Positions 1 through 6,311 of a stretch of DNA of 64,000 bases are shown in pieces (the first letter of the stretch is position 1; the number at the start of each line of letters is the position of its first letter). Below the pieces are notes generated by a model. The model was not told where the DNA came from, made no database searches, and saw nothing but the letters and a program-made list of their open reading frames with translations. Both the position numbers and the translations under genes were made by a program. The DNA is from Sphingopyxis sp. BSN-002 (GTDB lineage: Bacteria; Pseudomonadota; Alphaproteobacteria; Sphingomonadales; Sphingomonadaceae). The stretch lies in contig NZ_CP091804.1 in assembly GCF_022024275.1 (NCBI RefSeq), positions 1,364,001 through 1,428,000 on the forward strand, written 5' to 3'.

Positions 1-333
1 ACCGCGGCGCCGCATTTCTATACCGCAGCGCTGGCCAGGCGGCTGGGCATCGGCGACGTCGTCGCGACGGCGTCAAGCTGGCGGGACGGTCATCTGACGC
101 CGGAGATCATGTCGGCCAATTGCTATGGCGCCGACAAGCGTGCGCTCGTCGAGGCGTTCCTGGCCCGGTCGGGCATCATGCGCGATACGGCGCATATCCG
201 TTTCTATTCGGACCATGCGTCCGACCTGCCGATGTTCGAGCTTGCCGACGAGGCGATCGCCGTCAATCCGTCGCCAAGGATGCGATCGCTCGCCACCGCC
301 CGTGGCTGGCCGGTTCTGGACTGGCGGCGGTGA
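1..333 (+). CDS. HAD-superfamily phosphatase, PSPase-like (HAD-IB), 3' part only
   Basis: The frame is open from base 1 and stops at 331-333, so only the C-terminal 110 residues are present. The segment YSDHASDLPMFELADEAIAVNP is typical of HAD-IB phosphoserine-phosphatase-like hydrolases: the Asp residues of the late motif bind Mg2+, and the ending ARGWPVLDWR is characteristic of the subgroup. The protein probably dephosphorylates a small metabolite or lipid-linked sugar in the cytoplasm; the substrate cannot be told. The next gene starts 5 bases after the stop (ATG) or overlaps it (GTG at 330), so the two are co-transcribed with the FkbM gene that follows. The N-terminal DxDxT nucleophile lies outside the window. 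Confidence 0.85.
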   Translation, partial: TAAPHFYTAALARRLGIGDVVATASSWRDGHLTPEIMSANCYGADKRALVEAFLARSGIMRDTAHIRFYSDHASDLPMFELADEAIAVNPSPRMRSLATARGWPVLDWRR

Positions 334-338
334 GCGCA

Positions 339-1490
339 ATGCACATCGGCTTCCTCTTCAACCACCACGGCGGGCATCAGGTCGCGCATGCGTTGCCGGT
401 GGCGCTCGCACTGCTGCGCCGCGGGACCAATGCAAAGGTCAGCGTCCTCGTCTCCGAAGGTTGCGAGGGCGAGGTCCGGCGGATGGCGGCCGCGACGCCC
501 GGCCCCGCACCCCAGATCGTTCGCCTGCACCCGCCGTCAAGGCTGGCTCGCGCCGCAAACCGGGCGAGCGGGCGGTCGATCCCCGCCGACATCATCTCAA
601 CGCTCCACCGCAACCTCGACCGCTTCAGGGCGCTCGATGCGCTCGTCGTACCCGAAAAGACGTCGCTGATGCTGAAGTCGCTTTTCGGACTGAAATCGCT
701 GAAGCTCGTCCACACGCGCCACGGTGCGGGCGATCGGGCGATCGGGTTCGACAAGGCGAGCGGCAAGTTCGACCTCGTCCTCCTGTCGGGCGAGAAGATC
801 CGCGACCGGCTGGCCGAAGCCGACCTGTTGAAAGACGACGGGCATGCGATCGTCGGCTATCCGAAGTTCGACATCGCCCCGCCGAAGCATCCGCGACTCT
901 TCCCGAAGGACAAGCCCACGGTCCTCTACAACCCGCACCCCTCGCCCGCCCTGTCGTCCTGGTACCGGATGGGGCCGCAGATTCTCGACTGGTTCGCGAA
1001 GAGCGACCGGTACAATCTGATCTTCGCGCCGCATGTGATGCTGTTCAAAAAGCGGATCACCGCCTCGCTCTCGCCCTTCGCGGTCGGCTGGAACCACGGC
1101 CCGCAGCCCGGCGACTATGAGCAGGACCATATGCTGATCGACACCGGCAGCCCCGCCTCGCTCGACATGACCTATACCGACGCCGCCGACATCTACATCG
1201 GCGATGCGAGCAGCCAGGTTTACGAGTTCATTCGCCGGCCCCGGCCGTGCTTCTTCCTCAATCCGCGCGGCCATACCTGGCAGGGCAACCCCTATTTCGC
1301 GCACTGGCGCGCAGGACATGTACTGGATGACCTCGACCAGCTCGATGCCGCACTCGCCGAGGTTCCGCGCCTGACGCCTGCGATGCGCGAGCGGCAGGAA
1401 AGCCTGTTCAACTATAGCTTCGACCTGCAGGAACGCCCCTCGTCCGAGCGCGCGGCCGAGGCGATCCTCGACTATATGGCGCGCCAGTGA
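339..1490 (+). CDS. Glycerophosphotransferase-like / GT-B fold transferase
   Basis: A protein of 383 residues. It opens with a Rossmann-like segment (MHIGFLFNHHGGHQVAHALP) and has NPHPSPALSSW near residue 201 and DIYIGDASSQVYEF near residue 283. The latter resembles the D-x-SS-x-x-x-E/D-F block of the CDP-glycerol glycerophosphotransferase family (TagB/TagF, Glyphos_transf), where transferases bind a nucleotide-linked donor. No signal peptide is visible. It is sandwiched between a HAD phosphatase and an FkbM methyltransferase (4-bp overlap), which suggests modification of a surface glycan or glycolipid. The donor and acceptor are unknown. ATG 339 is preferred; a GTG at 330 overlaps the upstream stop. 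Confidence 0.7.
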   Translation: MHIGFLFNHHGGHQVAHALPVALALLRRGTNAKVSVLVSEGCEGEVRRMAAATPGPAPQIVRLHPPSRLARAANRASGRSIPADIISTLHRNLDRFRALDALVVPEKTSLMLKSLFGLKSLKLVHTRHGAGDRAIGFDKASGKFDLVLLSGEKIRDRLAEADLLKDDGHAIVGYPKFDIAPPKHPRLFPKDKPTVLYNPHPSPALSSWYRMGPQILDWFAKSDRYNLIFAPHVMLFKKRITASLSPFAVGWNHGPQPGDYEQDHMLIDTGSPASLDMTYTDAADIYIGDASSQVYEFIRRPRPCFFLNPRGHTWQGNPYFAHWRAGHVLDDLDQLDAALAEVPRLTPAMRERQESLFNYSFDLQERPSSERAAEAILDYMARQ

Positions 1491-2269
1491 GCATCGCGGC
1501 CGCTTCTCCGCTTGCGAGCCTTCTCGACTATGGCGTCAGGAAGACGCTGCACAAGGCGTGGGTGCATCTGCTGACCGCGCTGCCATTGGCGCGATCGGAG
1601 CCGGTCGTGACGTCGCGCTATGGCGTCAGGATGCGCGCTAACTGGCGCGACCGGACCTTCCAATATTGCCGCTACGCCACATACGGCCGCGCGCTGTCGA
1701 ACTATATCGCGGTGCAGGAGCGACCTTTTACCTTTGTCGACATCGGCGCCAATCAGGGCCTCTATAGCCTGCTTGCGGCTCGTAACCGCCATTGCGTGTC
1801 GGCGGTGGCGTTCGAGCCGGTCGCGGCGACCTTTGCCCTGCTGCGCGACAATATTGCGCTCAACGGCGCGGGCGCGACGATCCGGCCGGTGCACGCGGCG
1901 GTATCGCTGCATTCGGGGATGGCGCGGATCGCGACCGACGGGGCGCATAGCGGGGTCGCGAGCCTGCGCGAAGCGGCTGCACAAGGCGGCGAGGAAATCC
2001 GTATCCTCGGGATAACAGGGGTCGATACGCTGCTCGAAGGCGCCGAACCGCTGATCGTCAAGATCGACGTCGAGGGACATGAGGAGACCGTCGTCGAAGC
2101 ACTGATGGCATCCGCGCATCGCGACCGGATCGCGGCGATCTTCTATGAGGTCGATGCGCGCTGGACCGATGCCGATGCGATCGAGGTGCGGCTGCGGGAT
2201 GCCGGCTTCGCACGCTTCACGCGGCACGGCATCGGGCGGCACTACGACATATTGGCGGAGCGCGCCTGA
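1487..2269 (+). CDS. FkbM-family SAM-dependent methyltransferase
   Basis: A protein of 260 residues starting at GTG 1487 in a GTGA overlap with the previous stop. FVDIGANQGLYSLLAA around residue 83 is the class I SAM-binding motif, and IVKIDVEGHEETVVEAL around residue 190 is the FkbM hallmark. FkbM enzymes methylate hydroxyl groups of polyketides, sugars or glycans, so O-methylation of the surface glycan made by the neighbouring transferase is a reasonable inference. The N-terminal 75 residues are a family-typical lead-in without membrane segments. It is the last gene of the operon; the facing sigma-factor gene ends 4 bases downstream. Confidence 0.9.
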   Translation: MSIAAASPLASLLDYGVRKTLHKAWVHLLTALPLARSEPVVTSRYGVRMRANWRDRTFQYCRYATYGRALSNYIAVQERPFTFVDIGANQGLYSLLAARNRHCVSAVAFEPVAATFALLRDNIALNGAGATIRPVHAAVSLHSGMARIATDGAHSGVASLREAAAQGGEEIRILGITGVDTLLEGAEPLIVKIDVEGHEETVVEALMASAHRDRIAAIFYEVDARWTDADAIEVRLRDAGFARFTRHGIGRHYDILAERA

Positions 2270-2273
2270 CCGA

Positions 2274-3149
2274 TCAGTGCATATGCTTCAGCTTGTCGGG
2301 GTTGCGCATCACATAGATGGCGGTGATCTTCCCGTCTTCGATCTCGAAAGCGGTTGTCTGGAACTCGCCATCGGCCTCGCGGGTGACGAAGCCCGGCAGA
2401 CCGTTGATCGTGCCGGTGTGGAGCAGCGTCGACCCATATTTGCCGAACAGGACGGCGAGGCTGCGGTGCAGCTTCAGCACGATATCGTGCCCCGTCACCA
2501 CGCCCATTGCCGCCGGCCGCTTGCCGCCGCCGTCGGCCCACATGCCGACATCGGCCGCGAGCATCGCACCGAGTGCGCCCATGTCGCCGCTGCGCGAGGC
2601 CGCGAAGAAGGCATTCGCGATTTCGAGCCCGCGTTCCTTTTCCATCTTGTAGCGCGGTCGCGCGTCGCGGACGTGGGTGCGGGCGCGTGCGGCGAGCTGG
2701 CGCGTCGCGGCGGGATCGCGGTCTATCGTCTTCGCGACCTCGTCGAATTCGACGCCGAAGACGTCGTGGAGCAGGAAGGCCGCGCGTTCGAGCGGGGAGA
2801 GCCGTTCGAGCGCCAGCATCAGCGGCAGGGTGACGTCGTCCTCTTCCTCCTCCTCGACCAGCGGGTCGGGAAGCCAGGGGCCGACATAAGTCTCGCGCTG
2901 ATTTCGCGCCGACTTGATCTGGTCGAGGCAGAGCCGCGTCACGGTGCGGCGCAGGAAAGCCGCAGGCTCGCGCACCGCATCGCGGTCGGTGCCGAGCCAG
3001 CGGATGAAGGCATCCTGCACCACATCCTCGGCATCGGCGACCGAGCCGAGCATGCGATAGGCGACGCGGGTGAGCAGCGGGCGGAGCGGGTCGAAACTCG
3101 CCGCCGCGTCCGCCGCACCCATTTCGTTGCGGATGCCCTCGGGGGTCAT
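2274..3149 (-). CDS. sigJ: ECF41-group RNA polymerase sigma factor with C-terminal SnoaL-like domain
   Basis: A protein of 291 residues: sigma-2 region at about 20-80, sigma-4 at about 115-165, then a SnoaL/NTF2-like extension to the end. All three signatures I know for ECF41 are present: WLPDP in the linker (92-96), DGGGK (206-210) and NPDKL (283-287). In this group the fused extension replaces a separate anti-sigma factor. The ATG overlaps the stop of the upstream decarboxylase gene (TGATG), so they form an operon. That operon is preceded by a promoter matching the ECF41 consensus, implying autoregulation. The inducing signal is not known for the group. Confidence 0.93.
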   Translation of the reverse strand: MTPEGIRNEMGAADAAASFDPLRPLLTRVAYRMLGSVADAEDVVQDAFIRWLGTDRDAVREPAAFLRRTVTRLCLDQIKSARNQRETYVGPWLPDPLVEEEEEDDVTLPLMLALERLSPLERAAFLLHDVFGVEFDEVAKTIDRDPAATRQLAARARTHVRDARPRYKMEKERGLEIANAFFAASRSGDMGALGAMLAADVGMWADGGGKRPAAMGVVTGHDIVLKLHRSLAVLFGKYGSTLLHTGTINGLPGFVTREADGEFQTTAFEIEDGKITAIYVMRNPDKLKHMH

Positions 3150-3607
3150 CAGGCGGCCTTCACCAGCACGCCGCCCTCGTACCAGAGGTCGAAGCCGACC
3201 GCGATGCGGTTCCAGCCATTGATGACGTTGATCATCACCGTCAGGTTCACCTGTTCCTCCGGCGTGAAATGCGCTTCGAGCGCTTCCTTCGCGGCCTTCT
3301 GTGTGTGCCCTTCGGACAGCTTGGTCAAGGCGTCGGTCCACGCCAGCGCGGCGCGTTCGCGGTCGGTATAGACCGGGGCTTCATGCCAGGCGGCGAGCAG
3401 GTAGATGCGCTGTTCGGTCTCGCCATGCGCGCGGGCGTCGACGGTGTGCATGTTGATGCAGTTGGCGCAGCCGTTGAGGATCGACGAACGGATCTTCACC
3501 AGCTCGACGAGCGTCTTGTCGAGGCTCTTCTCGGCGGCCATGCTGGCGGCCATCCACTGCTTCATCAGCGTCGGGGCGGCGGCGTAGGGGTCGGTTACCT
3601 TGGTCAT
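3149..3607 (-). CDS. Carboxymuconolactone decarboxylase family protein (AhpD-like)
   Basis: A protein of 152 residues with the AhpD/CMD fold. NGCANCINMHT holds the redox pair C47-x-x-C50 and H54, typical of AhpD-like peroxidase-associated proteins, so a thiol redox role is more likely than decarboxylation. Partnership with an ECF41 sigma factor is the classic arrangement for this group (carboxymuconolactone decarboxylase, oxidoreductase or epimerase next to the sigma gene). A strong AGGAG precedes the ATG. A near-perfect ECF41-type promoter lies 33-59 bases upstream, and the start region also carries a 9-bp inverted repeat (3603-3611 / 3634-3642). Confidence 0.92.
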   Translation of the reverse strand: MTKVTDPYAAAPTLMKQWMAASMAAEKSLDKTLVELVKIRSSILNGCANCINMHTVDARAHGETEQRIYLLAAWHEAPVYTDRERAALAWTDALTKLSEGHTQKAAKEALEAHFTPEEQVNLTVMINVINGWNRIAVGFDLWYEGGVLVKAA

Positions 3608-3639
3608 GTCACATCTCCTTCATGGGGTTGTACTGACAT

Positions 3640-3666
3640 GACGAAACAGGACCGGCGCGTGTGACA
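3640..3666 (-). promoter_or_regulatory. ECF41-type promoter upstream of the decarboxylase/sigma operon
   Basis: On the minus strand TGTCACA (3666-3660) is followed after exactly 16 nt by CGTC (3643-3640). This equals the -35 and -10 elements I recall for ECF41 sigma factors, and the genes controlled are an ECF41 factor and its usual partner. The site is 33 bp from the ATG. Confidence 0.7.
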
Positions 3667-3814
3667 TGGGCGGCGAAAAAGTTTCGCGGGGTATGATTTT
3701 TTTTGCCTGCTCTCAAGACAAGTCACTGGAAACCCATCGTTTCGGATAATGCGCTTTTCGCCCTCGCGAAGCTGCACTAGCATCGCCCCGTCTTCGACAA
3801 GAGGGGGATGATCC

Positions 3815-4195
3815 ATGAAATTTCTCGATGGTTTTACCGAACAGGCCTATGCGCTGCTCCGCATCGTCGCGGGCCTGCTGTTCCTCGCGCATGGCGTGCA
3901 GAAATTCTTCAACTTCCCGGTGCAATTTCCGATGCCGCTCAACCCGATGCTGCAGGCGGCAGGGGTGATCGAGCTGGTCGCCGGCGGCCTGATCGTCATC
4001 GGGCTGTTCACGCGCCCCGCGGCATTCCTCGCGAGCGGCATGGCCGCGGTCGGTTACTGGGTCGCGCATGGCAGCCAGGGGCCCTTCCCGATCGCCAACG
4101 GCGGCGAGACGATCGTGCTGTACTGCTTCCTCTTCCTGTTCGTCGCGACGCGCGGCGCAGGCATCTGGAGCGTCGACGGGGCACGGGCGAAATAG
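3815..4195 (+). CDS. DoxX-family membrane protein
   Basis: A protein of 126 residues with four predicted membrane segments and the DoxX pattern RIVAGLLFLAHGVQKFF in the first helix and GVIELVAGGLIVIGLFTR in the second. DoxX proteins are inner-membrane proteins linked to thiol or quinone redox stress, but their biochemical role is poorly defined. GAGGGGGATGATCC before ATG 3815 provides a clear ribosome binding site. A small secreted hypothetical follows 9 bases later on the same strand, probably co-transcribed. Confidence 0.9.
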   Translation: MKFLDGFTEQAYALLRIVAGLLFLAHGVQKFFNFPVQFPMPLNPMLQAAGVIELVAGGLIVIGLFTRPAAFLASGMAAVGYWVAHGSQGPFPIANGGETIVLYCFLFLFVATRGAGIWSVDGARAK

Positions 4196-4204
4196 GGCAT
4201 TCCG

Positions 4205-4708
4205 GTGTCCGATGCAGGAGCGGCGCGCGGGCGGCGACATCTTCTTTGGGGCGCCCTGCTTGGCGCCGTTCTTGCCCTTCTTGGCATGGCCGTCGCCGAA
4301 ATCCGGTTCTCCGGTCGCGAAGAGCCGCTTTATCTGCGGATCGCCGACGATAATTTCGACGAGACATCCGGCGCGCAAATCAGGGCCGAAGACGGGCCGA
4401 CGAGCGTGAGGCTGATCCGGAGCTGCGGCATCGACGCGTTCACGGTCGACAGCATGATACCCGACCATGTCGGATCGTCATTCGTCCGCATCGACACCAC
4501 ACCCGAGGCTCGCCTGAACTGCCTGATCGGGGAAGCCCGCGCCCATTCGATGTCGCTTGCGATCACTAGGGGACAGGACACGACCGAGATAAACTGCCTT
4601 CCCGGCTGGCCGACCCGTTTTCGACACCTCGATCCGGCCGACTATGAGGCGTGCCGCGGCAAGAACCCCGAGCCGGTGTTCGAAGAGGTCCATCCGCATG
4701 CACAATGA
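4205..4708 (+). CDS. Hypothetical secreted or membrane-anchored protein with four cysteines
   Basis: A protein of 167 residues from GTG 4205. Residues 10-32 form one hydrophobic helix after an Arg-rich start (signal peptide or N-terminal anchor). The remaining domain carries four spaced Cys (RSCG, LNCL, INCL, EACR), which suggests two disulfides outside the cytoplasm. I do not recognise the family. It follows doxX by 9 bases, so it may work with DoxX in the envelope. No catalytic motif is visible. The GTG start is the only reasonable one before the hydrophobic segment. Confidence 0.65.
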   Translation: MSDAGAARGRRHLLWGALLGAVLALLGMAVAEIRFSGREEPLYLRIADDNFDETSGAQIRAEDGPTSVRLIRSCGIDAFTVDSMIPDHVGSSFVRIDTTPEARLNCLIGEARAHSMSLAITRGQDTTEINCLPGWPTRFRHLDPADYEACRGKNPEPVFEEVHPHAQ

Positions 4709-4734
4709 AGACCGAACGCCGCCATCGGCAGATA

Positions 4735-4763
4735 TTGCGATTTAATCGCACGCGATCTATATA
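4735..4763 (+). promoter_or_regulatory. Promoter and operator of the OhrR-like regulator gene
   Basis: A perfect dyad TGCGATT-T-AATCGCA lies at 4736-4750. It overlaps a candidate -35 (TTGCGA, 4735-4740), followed after 17 nt by TATATA (4758-4763). A repressor bound here would block its own promoter, as MarR/OhrR proteins do. Confidence 0.6.
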
Positions 4764-4776
4764 AGGGCAAATCCGA

Positions 4777-5250
4777 ATGGAGATGCCCATGTCCCCCTCC
4801 CCCAAGGCCGTCCCGAGCGACCGCAATCTGTCGCAGTTCATCTGCTTCGCCGTCTATTCCGCGAACCTCGCCTTCGGGCGCGCGTATAAGCCTTTGCTCG
4901 ACAAGCTGGGGCTGACCTACACCCAATATATCACACTGGTCGCGCTCGCCGACGAGGACGATGTGACGGTGAGCGCGCTCGGCGAGAAACTGTTCCTTGA
5001 ATCGAACACGCTGACGCCGATCCTGAAGAAGCTGGAATCGCTCGGTTATCTGAAACGCCAGCGCGATCCAGCCGACGAACGCCAAGTGCGACTGAACCTG
5101 CTTCCTGCGGGCCGTGCACTCGTTGAGCAGGATCCCGGCGCCGCGCTGTTCGACGCGACCGGGCTTGGTGCCGATTTCGTGAAGGTGCAGCAGGATATCG
5201 CCCGGCTGCGCGACAATCTGCTGAACCACGCCAGAGCCGGCGACGCATAA
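4777..5250 (+). CDS. MarR-family transcriptional regulator, OhrR-like
   Basis: A protein of 157 residues with the MarR winged helix. The N-terminal block FICFAVYSANLAFGRAY..LLDKLGLTYTQY matches OhrR, including the peroxide-sensing Cys (C23) and the Tyr residues that contact the oxidised Cys. It probably senses organic hydroperoxides. Its usual target ohr is not adjacent, so the target is elsewhere or the neighbouring doxX genes. Three in-frame ATGs occur at 4777, 4783 and 4789; the third has GGAG six bases upstream and could be the true start. The C-terminus ends shortly after the last helix, as usual. Confidence 0.85.
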   Translation: MEMPMSPSPKAVPSDRNLSQFICFAVYSANLAFGRAYKPLLDKLGLTYTQYITLVALADEDDVTVSALGEKLFLESNTLTPILKKLESLGYLKRQRDPADERQVRLNLLPAGRALVEQDPGAALFDATGLGADFVKVQQDIARLRDNLLNHARAGDA

Positions 5251-5254
5251 AATA

Positions 5255-5280
5255 GGGGGCGGTCCTTGCGGGCCGCCCCC
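5255..5280. terminator. Hairpin between convergent genes
   Basis: GGGGGCGG (5255-5262) and CCGCCCCC (5273-5280) form an 8-bp perfect stem with a 10-nt loop, just after the regulator stop and before the facing DUF6607-like gene ends. There is no long T-run on either side, so it is a probable but not textbook bidirectional terminator. Confidence 0.5.
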
Positions 5281-5308
5281 AGTTGCGGGCTTCACATGGT
5301 GAAGGTCT

Positions 5309-6289
5309 TCAGATCTTTTTGGTGTTCGCCTCGATCAGCTTCTTCGCTTCGGCGATCGCCTTGTCGGTCGTCAGTTTCTTGTCCTGAATCTCGTTCGCCA
5401 TATCAAGCAGGCGGCCGCTGATCACGGTGCCGGTCTCGGCCTCTTCCTGAATTGCGATGCCGCCCTTGGTCGCGGCGACACGGTCCCATTCGGCGCGAAC
5501 GGCCGCCCAATAATCCTTGGTCGCGGCCCAGTAGTCGTCGGCCGCCTTCACGTCATACTGGTCGTATTTGATATAGGTGTTGAGGACATATTCCTGGACG
5601 ATCGGGACGAGCTTGCTGTCCTTGATCCCCATCTTGGTATTGTCCTGCCAGTGGACCCAGCCGTCGGGCGAGGGCTGGTGGCGGTTGATCGAGTAATAGC
5701 GGTCGTAAACGGGTTTCCGCACCGCATCGCGGCGCGCGAGCGGACGCCATGTCCAGTTCGAACGCCAGCGGCGAAGCCCCGCCTGCGTCTCGAACTGTCC
5801 CCAGCCGCCGTAGCGCGGGCTGTCGTCGACCTGATACACCGTCTGCGACCAGCGGCCGGTGCGCATCTTTTCGGGGACGTCTTCCCAGGTCCAGGTGTTG
5901 CGGTCCGAATAGACGAGCACCTTCGCGGGCTCATATTCCCAGTCCTGACGCCAATGCTTGATGATCATGCTCTTGCCGTCCTCGTCGGTGATGACGAGCA
6001 TGTGCTGGAGCACGATCTTGCGGCCAGTGTCCTCGATCACGCGGACGACTTCGTTGCCGCCCGAGCGCTTCGGCTCGAGCGCGACATAGTCGGGATCCCA
6101 GCGCGTCGATTCCTGCATGTTGAAGCTGACGCGATAGTTGCCCGCCATCGCAAGGATGTCGGCGCGGTCGGCCTCGAAATTGGCGGCCGCCTCTTCCCTG
6201 GCGATCGGCGGATGCGCGAAAGCGGCGATGGGCAGCGCGGCCGAGAGCAGCAACAGGCCAGCGGCTATCGAGCGACAGGTCTTTTTCAT
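5309..6289 (-). CDS. DUF6607-like exported protein
   Basis: A protein of 326 residues with a Sec signal peptide (about 1-25, ending AAFAHPP). The mature part is rich in Trp and Tyr (HWRQDWEYEP, YSDRNTWTWEDVP, NRHQPSPDGWVHWQDNT) and ends in a charged helix. It resembles DUF6607 proteins, which I recall next to heme-type TonB receptors in sphingomonads and related groups; this family call is from memory. It lies 22 bp downstream of the receptor gene on the same strand, so it is likely co-expressed under iron control. A periplasmic or outer-membrane accessory role in heme or iron acquisition is inferred only. Confidence 0.75.
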   Translation of the reverse strand: MKKTCRSIAAGLLLLSAALPIAAFAHPPIAREEAAANFEADRADILAMAGNYRVSFNMQESTRWDPDYVALEPKRSGGNEVVRVIEDTGRKIVLQHMLVITDEDGKSMIIKHWRQDWEYEPAKVLVYSDRNTWTWEDVPEKMRTGRWSQTVYQVDDSPRYGGWGQFETQAGLRRWRSNWTWRPLARRDAVRKPVYDRYYSINRHQPSPDGWVHWQDNTKMGIKDSKLVPIVQEYVLNTYIKYDQYDVKAADDYWAATKDYWAAVRAEWDRVAATKGGIAIQEEAETGTVISGRLLDMANEIQDKKLTTDKAIAEAKKLIEANTKKI

Positions 6290-6311
6290 CGGTGCAGTCC
6301 TTCTTTTCGTT

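Noticed and set aside
3603..3642. 9-bp inverted repeat around the decarboxylase start as a separate operator
   Set aside because: The 22-bp spacing is atypical and part of it coincides with the -10 of the ECF41 promoter; kept only as a note.
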